From Fusobacterium mortiferum ATCC 9817 (GTDB lineage Bacteria > Fusobacteriota > Fusobacteriia > Fusobacteriales > Fusobacteriaceae): a stretch of 50,928 nt of DNA. Position 1 is the stretch's first letter, and every line of letters begins with the position of its first letter. The translations under genes were made by a program, and so were the position numbers. The DNA lies in assembly GCF_000158195.2 (NCBI RefSeq), contig NZ_GL987991.1, forward strand, positions 1 through 50,928, written 5' to 3'. Shown piece by piece: positions 24,047 through 33,406 of the stretch. The notes beneath the pieces were generated by a model. That model did no database searches, was not told the DNA's origin, and saw only the letters and a program-made list of their open reading frames with translations.

Positions 24047-25237
24047 ATGAAAATATCCAACAGAGCAATAGAAATGAATTTTTCACCAATAAGAAAGTTG
24101 ATACCTCTTGCGGACGAAGCGGAAAAGAGAGGAGTTAAAGTATATAAATTAAATATAGGGCAACCTAACATTGTAACACCTGACTCATTTTTTGAAGGAT
24201 TACATAATTATCAAGAGAAAATTGTAACATATTCAGATTCAAAAGGAATTTTAAAATTAAGAGAGAGCTTTGTAAAAAGTTATAAAGCAAGTGGAATAGA
24301 TATAGATGTAGATGATATACTTATCACTCAAGGAGGAAGTGAGGCTATACTATTTATACTTATGTCTATTTGTAACGAGGGAGATGAAGTATTAGTACCA
24401 GAGCCTTTCTATTCTAACTACTCAAGCTTCTCTACATTTTCAGGAGCAAAAGTTAAACCTATTCCAACTACAATAGAAAACAATTTCCATCTACCTTCTC
24501 AAGAAGAGATAGAGAGCCTAATCACTCCTACAACTAGAGCTATAATGTTCTCTAATCCTGTAAATCCAACAGGAACTATATATACAGAAGAAGAGATAAG
24601 AATGATAGGAGAGATAGCTAAAAAACATGATTTATACATCATAGCTGATGAGGTATATAGACAATTTGTATATGATGATGTACCTTATACTTCTGTTATG
24701 AAAATGGAAGATTTAAAAGATAGAGTAATACTAGTAGATAGTATATCTAAACACTACAGTGCTTGTGGAGCAAGAATTGGACTTATAGCTAGTAAAAATC
24801 ATGAGTTAATGAACTATATTTTAAAGTTCTGTCAAGCTAGACTATGTGTTTCTACAATAGAGCAACATGCAGCAGCAAATCTTATTAATACTATGGATAG
24901 TTATTTTGAAGATGTAAAATTAAAATATAAGAGCAGAAGAGATTTATTATATGGATACTTAAAGAAAATACCAGGAGTAATCTGTTCAAAACCTCAAGGA
25001 GCTTTCTATATTTTTGCTAAACTTCCAGTGGATAATGCAGAAAAATTTGCTAAATGGCTATTAACAGATTATTCATATGAAGGAAAAACTTTACTTATAG
25101 CTCCAGGACCTGGATTCTATCAAACACCAGGAAAGGGAACGCAAGAGGTAAGATTTTCTTTCTGTACAAATGTAGATGATATAGAAAATGCTATGATAGT
25201 TTTAAGAAGAGCATTAGAAGAATATAATAGAAAATAA
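24047..25237 (+). CDS. PLP-dependent aminotransferase, class I/II (aspartate aminotransferase-like)
   Basis: Fold-type I aminotransferase of the AspC/AlaT/aromatic group. YKLNIGQPNIVTP is the N-terminal substrate-gate region. TQGGSEAILFIL precedes the phosphate-binding region, FSNPVNPTGTIY carries the conserved NPxNPTG, and the PLP lysine is K235 in DSISKHYSACGARIG. The C-terminal arginine is in EVRFSFC. 396 residues is normal. The amino acid specificity cannot be read from sequence. GAGGGAG precedes the ATG. It stands alone before the ABC-transporter leader. Confidence 0.9.
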   Translation: MKISNRAIEMNFSPIRKLIPLADEAEKRGVKVYKLNIGQPNIVTPDSFFEGLHNYQEKIVTYSDSKGILKLRESFVKSYKASGIDIDVDDILITQGGSEAILFILMSICNEGDEVLVPEPFYSNYSSFSTFSGAKVKPIPTTIENNFHLPSQEEIESLITPTTRAIMFSNPVNPTGTIYTEEEIRMIGEIAKKHDLYIIADEVYRQFVYDDVPYTSVMKMEDLKDRVILVDSISKHYSACGARIGLIASKNHELMNYILKFCQARLCVSTIEQHAAANLINTMDSYFEDVKLKYKSRRDLLYGYLKKIPGVICSKPQGAFYIFAKLPVDNAEKFAKWLLTDYSYEGKTLLIAPGPGFYQTPGKGTQEVRFSFCTNVDDIENAMIVLRRALEEYNRK

Positions 25238-25282
25238 GATAGTAAGTTAAGGAAAAATAAAAATTAATTTACAAAAAAATAT

Positions 25283-25310
25283 TGACAATTAAAAAAAATT
25301 AGAGTATAAT
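25283..25310 (+). promoter_or_regulatory. Promoter of the amino acid ABC transporter leader
   Basis: TTGACA (25283-25288), 16-base spacer, TATAAT (25305-25310). About 290 bases of leader separate it from the first transporter gene. Confidence 0.85.
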
Positions 25311-25341
25311 CAAGGAAAATTACGAAAAGGAGGAAGAGAGA

Positions 25342-25416
25342 ATGTTAAGGAACTTCAGGATAAGGACGAACAATAAAAAGAATAATTTTAATAGCCTTGT
25401 CTTTGAAATTGACTGA
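25342..25416 (+). CDS. Candidate 24-residue leader peptide
   Basis: AAAAGGAGG (25325-25333) is a near-perfect ribosome binding site 8 bases before ATG 25342. The frame reads MLRNFRIRTNNKKNNFN and ends with TGA at 25414. It has three arginines and five asparagines in 24 residues. With a promoter just upstream and a terminator downstream it looks like an attenuation leader for the transporter. No homolog recognised. Confidence 0.5.
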   Translation: MLRNFRIRTNNKKNNFNSLVFEID

Positions 25417-25530
25417 ATTACATTTATCTTCTTGAAAAGATTGGAAATAATTTAAATTGTTTTTCCATGAGCATAAAGTTGATAGCTTTGAATACTAATA
25501 TATAATATTCTTAGTTTAATTTAAGTATGT

Positions 25531-25562
25531 AATACAGACATTTCGGTGTCTGTATTTTTTTA
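25531..25562 (+). terminator. Intrinsic terminator in the leader, upstream of the transporter
   Basis: AATACAGACA and TGTCTGTATT form a perfect 10-bp stem with loop TTTCGG and a T run. It lies 40 bases before the permease start, in the position of an attenuator. It could instead end an independent small RNA starting near 25317. Confidence 0.9.
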
Positions 25563-25601
25563 TAAAAAAATAAATTGTTATAATATATTAAGGAGGAACA
25601 G

Positions 25602-26312
25602 ATGGAGTATTTAGCACTACTAAAAGATATTTTTATAGGAGGGGAAAGATATAAGTATATACTAAACGGATTATCCTTTTCTGTTGGAACTACAGCTCTA
25701 GCAGCAATAATTGGAATAGCTTTAGGAATATTTATAGCTCTATTACAACTTTCACATTTTTATCCATTTAAACATAGTAAAAATTGGAAAAAATTTAATC
25801 CACTTTCAAAATTAGCTTTTGGTTATGTAGATTTAATTAGAGGAACACCTGCAGTAGTTCAACTTATGATTTTAGCTAACTTAATATTTGTAGGAAGCTT
25901 AAGAGATACACCTATACTTGTAATTGCTGCTATCTCATTCGGTATTAACTCTGGTGCTTATGTTGCTGAGATAATCAGAGCTGGTATAGAAGGACTTGAC
26001 AAGGGACAAATGGAAGCTGCAAGAGCTTTGGGAATGAACTATGGACAATCTATGAAAGAGATAATCATTCCTCAAGCTGTTAAAAAGATTTTACCAGCAC
26101 TTGTAAGTGAGTTTATAACTTTACTTAAAGAAACTTCAATAGTTGGATTTATAGGTGGAGTTGACTTACTACGTTCTGCAAACATCATCACAAGCCAAAC
26201 ATATAGAGGAGTAGAACCACTATTAGCTGTTGGATTTATCTATTTAATAATGACAGCAGTATTTACTAAATTTATGAGAAGAGTAGAAAAGGGGTTGAAA
26301 GTAAGTGATTAA
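25602..26312 (+). CDS. Polar amino acid ABC transporter permease
   Basis: Inner-membrane permease of the His/Glu/Gln/Arg type. [21 protein letters not shown] is the first conserved membrane segment, [17 protein letters not shown] the family's cytoplasmic block, and [22 protein letters not shown] the EAA loop (about residues 144-166) that contacts the ATPase. 236 residues. ATG after AAGGAGG. Overlaps the ATPase gene by 8 bases. Together with the next two genes it forms a complete importer. Confidence 0.92.
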   Translation: MEYLALLKDIFIGGERYKYILNGLSFSVGTTALAAIIGIALGIFIALLQLSHFYPFKHSKNWKKFNPLSKLAFGYVDLIRGTPAVVQLMILANLIFVGSLRDTPILVIAAISFGINSGAYVAEIIRAGIEGLDKGQMEAARALGMNYGQSMKEIIIPQAVKKILPALVSEFITLLKETSIVGFIGGVDLLRSANIITSQTYRGVEPLLAVGFIYLIMTAVFTKFMRRVEKGLKVSD

Positions 26313-27033
26313 GATTGAAAAACTTTGTAAAAATTATGATAAATTAGAAGTATTAAAAGGAATAGATGCTCAAGTAAACAAGGGAGATATAATAGCAATA
26401 ATAGGACCATCTGGAAGTGGTAAATCTACTTTTTTAAGATGTATAAATAAATTAGAAGAGCCTACTAGTGGACATATATATATAAAAAATCAAGATATAA
26501 TGTCAGATAATACAGATATTAACTTAATTCGTCAAAAGGTAGGAATGGTATTCCAACACTTTAACTTATTTCCACATAAAACAGTAATGGAAAACTTAAC
26601 TTTAGCACCTATGAAATTAAAAAATCTTTCTCAAGAGGAAGCTGAGAAAAAAGCATTTATCTTACTTGAAAAGGTAGGATTAAAAGATAAAGCAAGTGCC
26701 TATCCTAATCAATTATCTGGAGGACAAAAACAAAGAATAGCAATAGCAAGAGCTTTAGCAATGGAACCAGAAGTAATGTTATTTGACGAGCCTACATCAG
26801 CTCTTGACCCTGAGATGATAAAAGAGGTACTAGATGTAATGAGAGAGCTAGCTCAAGAGGGAATGACTATGCTTATAGTAACACATGAGATGGGATTTGC
26901 TAAAAATGTAGCTAATAGAATTTTCTTTATGGATAGAGGAACTATATTAGAAGATACTACACCAACCGAGCTATTTAGTAATCCTAAGCATGAGAGAACA
27001 CAAGAGTTCTTAAATAAGGTATTAAACAAGTAA
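26305..27033 (+). CDS. Polar amino acid ABC transporter ATP-binding protein
   Basis: Cytoplasmic ATPase of the GlnQ/ArtP type, 242 residues. Walker [10 protein letters not shown] (32-40), Q-loop [20 protein letters not shown] signature LSGGQKQR, Walker [13 protein letters not shown] and the switch histidine in VTHEMGFA are all present. The start is GTG at 26305, inside the last codons of the permease gene, so translation is coupled. Substrate follows from the binding protein, probably a polar or basic amino acid. Confidence 0.95.
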   Translation: MIKIEKLCKNYDKLEVLKGIDAQVNKGDIIAIIGPSGSGKSTFLRCINKLEEPTSGHIYIKNQDIMSDNTDINLIRQKVGMVFQHFNLFPHKTVMENLTLAPMKLKNLSQEEAEKKAFILLEKVGLKDKASAYPNQLSGGQKQRIAIARALAMEPEVMLFDEPTSALDPEMIKEVLDVMRELAQEGMTMLIVTHEMGFAKNVANRIFFMDRGTILEDTTPTELFSNPKHERTQEFLNKVLNK

Positions 27034-27075
27034 TTTAACTTTATATTAACTAAGGTAAAAGGAGAGGATTTTATT

Positions 27076-27801
27076 ATGAAAAAATTATTTAAAAAAGCTT
27101 TAATTGGAATGATGGTTCTATCTTTATCAGCAACAGCATTAGCTAAGGAAAAAATCTATGTGGGGACAAATGCAGAATTTCCTCCTTTTGAATATTTAGA
27201 GAAAGGTGAGATTACAGGATTTGATATTGAATTAATGAATGAGATGGGAAAAGTCTTAGACGCTGAAGTAAAAGTACAAGATATGGCTTTTGATGGATTG
27301 CTTCCAGCTCTACAAATGAAAAAGGTAGATGTGGTAATAGCAGGAATGACAGCTACTGAAGAGAGAAAGAAAACAGTTGCTTTTACACAACCTTACTATA
27401 CAGCTAGCCAAGTTATAATAGTAAAAGAGGGAGATAACTCTATAAAATCTTTTGATGACTTAAAAGGTAAAAGAGTTGGAGTTATGTTAGGATTTACTGG
27501 AGATACAGTTGTAAGTGAGATAGAAGGAGTAAAAGTTGAGAGATTCAATGCTGCTTATGCTGGAATAATGGCTCTTAAAGCTGATAAAGTAGATGCTGTT
27601 GTATTAGATTCTGAACCAGCTAAAAACTATGTAAAACAAAATGCTGGACTTAAAATAGCTGAAGCAGTTGCAGCTCAAGAGGAGTATGCTATCGCTCTTA
27701 GAAAAAATGATAAAGAGTTATTAGAGAAAATAGAAAAAGCTCTAGCAGAAGTAAAAGCTAATGGAACTTATGATAAATTATTAGAGAAATATTTTAACTA
27801 G
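27076..27801 (+). CDS. Periplasmic amino acid-binding protein of the ABC transporter
   Basis: Solute-binding protein of family 3. Residues 1-23 form a signal peptide ending SATALA, with no lipobox cysteine, so the protein should be free in the periplasm as expected for an outer-membrane organism. The mature start IYVGTNAEFPPFEY and GFDIELMNEMGK are the family signatures. The ADKVDAVVLDSEPAKNY hinge region and ALRKNDKELLEKIEKAL are near the end. 241 residues. It is third in the operon after permease and ATPase and is followed by a terminator. Confidence 0.93.
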   Translation: MKKLFKKALIGMMVLSLSATALAKEKIYVGTNAEFPPFEYLEKGEITGFDIELMNEMGKVLDAEVKVQDMAFDGLLPALQMKKVDVVIAGMTATEERKKTVAFTQPYYTASQVIIVKEGDNSIKSFDDLKGKRVGVMLGFTGDTVVSEIEGVKVERFNAAYAGIMALKADKVDAVVLDSEPAKNYVKQNAGLKIAEAVAAQEEYAIALRKNDKELLEKIEKALAEVKANGTYDKLLEKYFN

Positions 27802-27808
27802 AAATAGG

Positions 27809-27840
27809 AGAGAGGAGATTTTATCCTCTTCTTTTTTTAT
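27809..27840 (+). terminator. Terminator after amino acid ABC operon
   Basis: AGAGGA / TCCTCT stem with loop GATTTTA followed by CTTTTTTT. Confidence 0.75.
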
Positions 27841-27960
27841 TTTTTGAAAGTTTTATAGTATAATATGAAAAGAGTGTTGTAAAATAAAAATAATTGTGTT
27901 AATCTATAAATATAAAAATTAAAATAACAGGGGCGAAAAATGAAATTATGCATTGTATAT

Positions 27961-28023
27961 ACTCCATACAGAGTTAAAATATGATAGGCTGTGTGGAGTA
28001 AAAAAACTATCTAAATTTTAACT
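27961..28023 (+). promoter_or_regulatory. Structured leader (pseudoknot-like) before MFS gene
   Basis: ACTCCATACAG (27961-27971) and CTGTGTGGAGT (27989-27999) make an 11-bp hairpin with one wobble. Its loop AGTTAAAAT (27972-27980) plus GATAG (27983-27987) is complementary to CTATC (28007-28011) and ATTTTAACT (28015-28023) downstream. The loop and tail can thus pair as a pseudoknot or compete with the hairpin. The design resembles a riboswitch or attenuator. No known class recognised. Confidence 0.5.
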
Positions 28024-28068
28024 TTGTATTTTCAATTAAAGATAATATTGAAAAGGAGTAAAGTTAAA

Positions 28069-29358
28069 ATGGAAAATAAGATTAATGAGTTAAAAAATTT
28101 TTATATATTTAGTTTAGGACAATTTGTTTCTCAATTTGGAAGTAAATTGTCAAGTTATGGTTTTATATTGTGGGCATATAAAGAGAGTAATTCTGTATTA
28201 ACAACTTCATTACTAGGGGCATGTTATCTTGTTCCAGAAATTTTCTTTAGTTTTATAGCTGGAGGAATTAGTGATAGTTGGAATAAAAAAAGTATAATTA
28301 TTTTATCTGATACTATGGCAGGATTTCTTTCGCTTTTAGTGTTAATGCTTTTTAGTTTCGATATATTAGAAGTTAAACATCTCTATATTATAAATTTTCT
28401 TTTAGGTATAGGAGATGCTTTTCAAAATCCAGCTTCTGAAGTGGTAATATCAATAATAGTTTCCAAAGAAAATTATATAAAAACAAGTGGGATACGTTCT
28501 TTCTTTAATTCTTTTATTACTATTTTTGTTCCTATTTGCTCAGTAGCAATTTATTCTTTTTCAGGATTAAAATATATTTTAATTGTTGATTTATTAACTT
28601 TTTTATTTGCTTTATTGACTCTTATTTTTTTAGTCTATATACCAGAAATAAAAAGTTTAAAGGAAGAAAATATTAATATTTTTAAGCAATGTATTGCTGG
28701 AGTTAAATATATTTTTTATAGAAAAGATATTTTAGCACTTATATATTTTATGGGATTTATAAATTTTATTGCAGGAATGTATAATACAGCTCTTGCTCCT
28801 ATGATACTTTCAAGAACAGGAAATAATGATATTCAACTTGGAGTTGTAACAAGTTCAATAGGAATATCTGGACTTTTAGGAAGCTTGATAGTTCAAAAAT
28901 TTCCTCAACCTAAAAAAAGAGTTCCTCTTATGGCAAATATTATGATATTTTCATTTTTAATTTGTAATATTTTATTAGGAGTTGGAAGAAATTATATTTG
29001 GTGGACAATAGCTGTTTTAGCAGGACATTTCTTTGTACCATTACTTTTAGCTAATATGGAATATTTTATGAGAACAAAGGTTCCTCTTGAAGTACAGGGA
29101 AAAGTTTTTTCAGCAAGAAATACTATTCAATATGCAACTTTACCAATGGGAAATTTACTTTGTGGTATATTAGCTGATAATTTTTTTGAGCCATATATGT
29201 TAGGAAGAGGATATGGGCAAGAGTTTTTTCATTATTTTACAGGTGAAGGTTCAGGAAGCGGTTTAGCTTTAATGTATATATTTTTAGGATTAATAGGTTT
29301 TATAGGAAGTTTTTTATTTAAAAAAAATAAAAATTTTAATAAATTAGATCAAAAATAG
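28069..29358 (+). CDS. MFS exporter (MFS_3 / EntS-like)
   Basis: Twelve-segment inner-membrane transporter of 429 residues related to enterobactin exporter EntS and macrolide-type efflux proteins. FYIFSLGQFVSQFGSKLSSY is the typical start of this branch. AGGISDSWNKKSIIILSD is the conserved loop 2-3 motif A (GxxxDxxxRR-like). The central cytoplasmic loop follows PEIKSLKEEN. I chose ATG 28069 because AAAAGGAG is at 28051-28058; the longer frame from 28024 starts inside the leader structure. Substrate unknown. It has a structured leader and is followed closely by comB. Confidence 0.82.
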   Translation: MENKINELKNFYIFSLGQFVSQFGSKLSSYGFILWAYKESNSVLTTSLLGACYLVPEIFFSFIAGGISDSWNKKSIIILSDTMAGFLSLLVLMLFSFDILEVKHLYIINFLLGIGDAFQNPASEVVISIIVSKENYIKTSGIRSFFNSFITIFVPICSVAIYSFSGLKYILIVDLLTFLFALLTLIFLVYIPEIKSLKEENINIFKQCIAGVKYIFYRKDILALIYFMGFINFIAGMYNTALAPMILSRTGNNDIQLGVVTSSIGISGLLGSLIVQKFPQPKKRVPLMANIMIFSFLICNILLGVGRNYIWWTIAVLAGHFFVPLLLANMEYFMRTKVPLEVQGKVFSARNTIQYATLPMGNLLCGILADNFFEPYMLGRGYGQEFFHYFTGEGSGSGLALMYIFLGLIGFIGSFLFKKNKNFNKLDQK

Positions 29359-29370
29359 AGGAGTAGAGAG

Positions 29371-30084
29371 ATGAGAATAGATATAATTGATGTAGCTGGA
29401 AATATTACTCAAGAAAAAGTAAAAGGGAAAACAGTTATCATAATAGATGTGTTAAGAGCTACAAGTGTTATGACAACAGCCTTAGCAAATGGAGTAAAGG
29501 CTATCTACCCATATAAAGATATAGAGAGTGTACTAAAAAATTCAAAGTTGGATAAGAATCCATTGTTATGTGGAGAGAGAAAAGGACTTAAGATAGAAGG
29601 GTTTGATTGTGGTAACTCTCCACTAGAATATCCAAGAGAGCTAGTAGAGGGTAGAAATATGTATATGACTACTAGTAATGGGACAAGAGCAATAGAAAAA
29701 AGTGCTGATGGAGCAGAGAGAATATATATATCAGCTTTTTTAAATGTAGGAAGAGTGGCAAAACAAATTGTAGAAGATAATAGAGATGTAGTAATTGTAT
29801 GCTCTGGTACAGATGATAATTTTTCTTTAGATGATGCTCTTTGTGCTGGGGAGATAATAAAAAGAGCTGTTAAAGAGAAAGATATAGAATTATCTGATAT
29901 GGCAATAGGACTAAAGTTTATAGCAGAAAACTCAAAAGATATTCCTACTACATTAAAGGGAACAAAGCACTATGAATATCTAAAATCTATTGGATTTACA
30001 GGAGATATGGAGCATTGTTTTACAATGGATAAGTATGATATTTTACCTTTTTATAATGATGGGAAAATAATAGTAAAGAAGTAG
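29371..30084 (+). CDS. comB: 2-phosphosulfolactate phosphatase family protein (ComB)
   Basis: Mg-dependent phosphatase family, first known from coenzyme M synthesis (2-phosphosulfolactate to sulfolactate). GKTVIIIDVLRATSVMTTALANG is the family signature with the acidic residue D in IIDVLRA. LCGERKGLKIEGFDCGNSPLEY and MTTSNGTRAIEKS follow as conserved blocks. 237 residues, normal. Fusobacteria do not make coenzyme M, so the actual substrate is unknown; sulfolactate or another phospho-hydroxyacid is a guess. It lies 12 bases after the MFS gene and 7 before the lipoprotein gene. Confidence 0.85.
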   Translation: MRIDIIDVAGNITQEKVKGKTVIIIDVLRATSVMTTALANGVKAIYPYKDIESVLKNSKLDKNPLLCGERKGLKIEGFDCGNSPLEYPRELVEGRNMYMTTSNGTRAIEKSADGAERIYISAFLNVGRVAKQIVEDNRDVVIVCSGTDDNFSLDDALCAGEIIKRAVKEKDIELSDMAIGLKFIAENSKDIPTTLKGTKHYEYLKSIGFTGDMEHCFTMDKYDILPFYNDGKIIVKK

Positions 30085-30091
30085 TGATAGT

Positions 30092-30550
30092 ATGAAAAAG
30101 AAATTAGCAATTTTTATAGGAAGTTTATTACTTTTAGGTTGCTCAAATACTCAACAGCCTAAAGTAGAAGATTTCTTTGTAGAAAATACTCAAACTTATA
30201 CAAGTGGATTTGAAAATGCTGGTTATAAAGTAGATTCCAAAATAGTAGAATTAGATGATAAAAAATTCTTAGTAGAGGATACAACAGATACAGCTACAAC
30301 TGTTCAAAGAGTTTATTATTTAGATAATGATGAGATACTACTATTATTCACAGAAGAAGCTCAAGTAGCTGATTTATCTAAGCTTGATATAAATTCTGGA
30401 GAGGTAGTGTTAAAAGCTCCTCTAGTAGTTGGAAAAACTTGGACTTCTAATGGAAATAGATATGAAATAATATCAGTAACTGAAGATAAAGTAGAGGTAA
30501 AGAAAACTTTTCAAAGTGGAATAGAGAAGATTCTTACTTATAAGAGATAA
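30092..30550 (+). CDS. Small lipoprotein of unknown function
   Basis: 152 residues. The N-terminus KKKLAIFIGSLLLLGCSNT is a lipoprotein signal with lipobox LLLGC, so the mature protein starts at C18 and is anchored to a membrane. The rest is mostly beta-like, with PLVVGKTWTSNGNRYEIISV near the end, a pattern seen in small periplasmic beta-sheet lipoproteins. No specific family recognised. Same transcript as comB, followed by a terminator. Confidence 0.75.
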   Translation: MKKKLAIFIGSLLLLGCSNTQQPKVEDFFVENTQTYTSGFENAGYKVDSKIVELDDKKFLVEDTTDTATTVQRVYYLDNDEILLLFTEEAQVADLSKLDINSGEVVLKAPLVVGKTWTSNGNRYEIISVTEDKVEVKKTFQSGIEKILTYKR

Positions 30551-30573
30551 AAAAATTAAAATAAAGTTTAAAG

Positions 30574-30618
30574 TAGAGATTCTACATTGATTATTTTGTA
30601 GGATTATCTCCTTTTTTA
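30574..30618 (+). terminator. Terminator after lipoprotein gene
   Basis: GAGAT-TCTACA and TGTAGG-ATTATCTC form an imperfect stem followed by CTTTTTTATTT. Confidence 0.6.
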
Positions 30619-30673
30619 TTTCTCTTTACTCCTTTATATTATATTAAATAAGATGAATGAAATTATAAATTAT

Positions 30674-30681
30674 GGTATAAT
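30674..30681 (+). promoter_or_regulatory. Extended -10 promoter of yhcC-murR-nagB operon
   Basis: TATGGTATAAT has TATAAT at 30676-30681 preceded by TGn. The first start codon is 39 bases downstream. No clear -35. Confidence 0.55.
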
Positions 30682-30719
30682 ATAAAAAAGAGAATTAAAA
30701 ATTTATAGAGGAAAAAGTG

Positions 30720-31631
30720 ATGAAGAGATATAGTACTTTAGACAATTTTTTTAAAACAACCTTTGGAAAGAAAATATATAAGGTTTCACTTGATGGGGGA
30801 TTTACCTGTCCTAATAGAGATGGAACACTTAGCAAAAGAGGTTGTATATTTTGTAGTGAAAGAGGAAGTGGAGATTTTGCTGGGAAGCGTGGAGATGATA
30901 TATATAATCAAATAGAGGAACAACTAAAACTCATTGAAAAAAAATTCCCAGAGGGAGAGGTAATAGCATATTTTCAAAATTTTACTAACACTTATGCTGA
31001 TGTGGAGTACTTGAGAGAGATTTACACAAAAGCTCTTTCACACCCTAGAGTGATGGGATTAGCTATTGCTACTAGACCAGATTGTTTAGGAGAAGATGTT
31101 TTAGAGCTATTAGATGAATTAAATAAAAAACATTTTCTTTGGGTAGAGTTGGGATTACAGACAATAAATGAAGAGGTGGCTAAAAGAATAAACAGACAAT
31201 ATCCATTGGAAACTTATGTAAAAGCTACTGAAGAGTTAAATAAAAGAGATATAAAATTTGTTACACACATTATTGTTGGACTTCCTTATGAAAAAGAGGA
31301 TGATGCTCTTGAAACTGCTATGTTTTCTGAAAAATGTGGAACTTGGGGAGTAAAGATTCATCTTCTACATGTGCTTAAAAATACTATGTTAGAAGAGCTT
31401 TATCAGAAAGATGAAATAAAATTACAAAAAAAATCTGAATACGTGAAAAAAATAGTTAAAATTTTGGCAAATTTGTCGTATAATATAGTTATACATAGAG
31501 TAACAGGAGATGGAGATAAAAATAATTTAATAGGACCTCTTTGGAGTTTGAATAAAAGAGATGTTTTAAATAGTATTGATAAGCTTATGAAAGAAGAAAA
31601 TATAACGCAGGGAAGCGAAAAAGAGAAGTAG
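30720..31631 (+). CDS. Radical SAM protein, YhcC (TIGR01212) type
   Basis: Cytoplasmic radical SAM protein of unknown reaction. The Fe-S cluster site is GGFTCPNRDGTLSKRGCIFC, a C-x11-C-x2-C arrangement as in the Elp3-like YhcC group. GLAIATRPDCL and LWVELGLQTINEEVAKRINR are conserved strand motifs of the barrel. HIIVGLPYE and VKIHLLHVLKNT follow. 303 residues. ATG at 30720 chosen over the adjacent GTG at 30717; AGAGGA lies upstream. Thirteen bases to murR, so they share a transcript. Confidence 0.88.
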   Translation: MKRYSTLDNFFKTTFGKKIYKVSLDGGFTCPNRDGTLSKRGCIFCSERGSGDFAGKRGDDIYNQIEEQLKLIEKKFPEGEVIAYFQNFTNTYADVEYLREIYTKALSHPRVMGLAIATRPDCLGEDVLELLDELNKKHFLWVELGLQTINEEVAKRINRQYPLETYVKATEELNKRDIKFVTHIIVGLPYEKEDDALETAMFSEKCGTWGVKIHLLHVLKNTMLEELYQKDEIKLQKKSEYVKKIVKILANLSYNIVIHRVTGDGDKNNLIGPLWSLNKRDVLNSIDKLMKEENITQGSEKEK

Positions 31632-31644
31632 GGGGATTTTTTAT

Positions 31645-32499
31645 ATGGGAGTACTTATAAAAATAAATAGTATGTTAGATAATATAAGTTCTACTGAAAA
31701 AAAAGTAGGAGAGTATATATTAGAAAATCCAGATAAGATAAAAGATTTGAATACATATGAGTTAGCTAATATAACTAAGACAAGTCAAGCTACTGTTGTA
31801 AGATTTGCTAAAAGATTAGGATTTAAAGGTTTTCCAGCTTTTAAACTTGCTTTAAGCCAAGATCTTGGAAATAGAAAAGCTGAATCTCACGTAAATATTA
31901 TGCATGAAGAGATAAAACCAGATGATAGTTTTGAAATTATAGGGAGAAAGATATCTAATGAGAATATTACTGCTATTAGTGATACCTATGAAGTTACAGA
32001 CTTTACAGAGCTAGAAAAAGCTGTAGTAATGTTATCTAAAGCTCGTAAAATAATGTTAGCGGGAATAGGATTTTCTGGAATAGTAGCAAAGGATTTTTAC
32101 TATAAATTATTAGAATTAGGAAAACATGCTATGATAGAAGTGGATACACATATGCAACTAAGTTGTTTAAGTACAATGGGAGAAGATGATGTATTATTTG
32201 TAATCTCTCATAGTGGAAAGACAATGGAAATGTACAATGTTGTAAAAGTAGCTAAGAGTAAAGGAATAACTGTTATAGCAATGACAAGTATAGCTCCAAA
32301 TCCAATTAAAGATTTAGCAGATATCAGACTTAATACTGTGGAAATGAATAGTAACTTTAGGTCAACAGCATTATCTCCAAGAATTTCACAGCTTACAGTA
32401 ATAGATATGCTTTATGTTAAAATGATGTTAGAGAATAAAAATATGCAAGATTATATCTTTGATGCTATTGAGTTAGTTCAAGGGTTTAAAATAAAGTAA
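31645..32499 (+). CDS. MurR/RpiR-family transcriptional regulator
   Basis: Repressor/activator of sugar-phosphate genes. Residues 1-77 form the RpiR helix-turn-helix (ANITKTSQATVVRFAKRLGFKG). Residues about 110-250 are the SIS sugar-phosphate binding domain, with GIGFSGIVAKDFYYKL and VISHSGKTMEMYNVV. 284 residues. It is immediately followed by nagB and nagA, so it most likely senses an amino-sugar phosphate, for example GlcNAc-6-P, and controls this operon. That link is inferred from position. A GGGGG-type site precedes ATG. Confidence 0.9.
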   Translation: MGVLIKINSMLDNISSTEKKVGEYILENPDKIKDLNTYELANITKTSQATVVRFAKRLGFKGFPAFKLALSQDLGNRKAESHVNIMHEEIKPDDSFEIIGRKISNENITAISDTYEVTDFTELEKAVVMLSKARKIMLAGIGFSGIVAKDFYYKLLELGKHAMIEVDTHMQLSCLSTMGEDDVLFVISHSGKTMEMYNVVKVAKSKGITVIAMTSIAPNPIKDLADIRLNTVEMNSNFRSTALSPRISQLTVIDMLYVKMMLENKNMQDYIFDAIELVQGFKIK

Positions 32500-32514
32500 A
32501 CTTAGGAGGAAGAA

Positions 32515-33342
32515 ATGAGAGTAATTATCACTGATAAAAATATAGGAGACTGGGCTGCTGTATATGTAGCAAGAAAGATTAATGAGTTCAAACCAACTAA
32601 AGAGAGACCATTTGTTTTAGGTTTACCAACTGGAGGAACTCCTTTAGAAATGTACAAGAGACTAATTCAATTAAATAAAGATGGAATTGTATCTTTTGAA
32701 AATGTAGTGACATTCAATATGGATGAGTATGTAGGGTTAACTCCAGATAACGACCAAAGCTATCATTACTATATGCACCATAATTTCTTTGACCACATCA
32801 ATATTCCAAAAGAAAATATCAATATATTAGATGGAATGGCAGTAGATTATAGAGCAGAGTGTCAAAGATATGAGGATAAAATAAAATCTTATGGAGGAAT
32901 CCACTTATTCTTAGGAGGAATAGGACCAGATGGACATATAGCTTTCAACGAGCCAGGATCTTCTCTATCTTCAAGAACTAGAGATAAAGAGTTAACTATG
33001 GATACTATAATTGCTAACTCAAGATTCTTTGGTGGAGATATAAATAAAGTTCCAAGACTTGCTTTAACTGTTGGAGTAGGAACTATATTAGATGCTAAAG
33101 AAGTATTAATAATGGTAACAGGAGCTAATAAATCAAGAGCTCTTCAACATGGAGTAGAAGAGGGAGTAAACCATATGTGGACAATATCAGCTCTTCAACT
33201 TCACAGAAGTGGTATAATAGTTTCTGACGAAGCTGCTTGTTCAGAATTAAAAGTTAGCACATATAGATATTTCAAAGATATCGAAAAAGATAACTTAGAT
33301 TCAGAAAAATTATTAGCAGACTTATATGCAGAGAATAAATAA
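32515..33342 (+). CDS. nagB: Glucosamine-6-phosphate deaminase
   Basis: Converts glucosamine-6-P to fructose-6-P and ammonia. [18 protein letters not shown] (residues 33-50) is the phosphate-binding start. NMDEYVGL contains the catalytic aspartate, and [18 protein letters not shown] carries the HIAFNEPG active-site segment. 275 residues, close to E. coli NagB. AGGAGG precedes ATG. It acts after NagA in GlcNAc-6-P use, and the gene pair is preceded by a MurR-type regulator. Confidence 0.96.
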   Translation: MRVIITDKNIGDWAAVYVARKINEFKPTKERPFVLGLPTGGTPLEMYKRLIQLNKDGIVSFENVVTFNMDEYVGLTPDNDQSYHYYMHHNFFDHINIPKENINILDGMAVDYRAECQRYEDKIKSYGGIHLFLGGIGPDGHIAFNEPGSSLSSRTRDKELTMDTIIANSRFFGGDINKVPRLALTVGVGTILDAKEVLIMVTGANKSRALQHGVEEGVNHMWTISALQLHRSGIIVSDEAACSELKVSTYRYFKDIEKDNLDSEKLLADLYAENK

Positions 33343-33360
33343 TAAATATTAAAATCAACT

Positions 33361-33397
33361 GGGGAGTTGCATTTATTAATGTGGCTCCCTTTTTGTA
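33361..33397 (+). terminator. Weak terminator or attenuator between nagB and nagA
   Basis: GGGGAG and CTCCCT flank TTGCATTTATTAATGTGG and precede TTTTTG, just before the nagA binding site. Partial termination would make NagB more abundant than NagA. Confidence 0.5.
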
Positions 33398-33406
33398 GGA
33401 GGTAAG

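Noticed and set aside
25317-25562. T-box or known amino acid riboswitch before the ABC transporter
   Set aside because: No AGGGTGGNACCGCG T-box sequence and no lysine or glycine riboswitch signatures are present.
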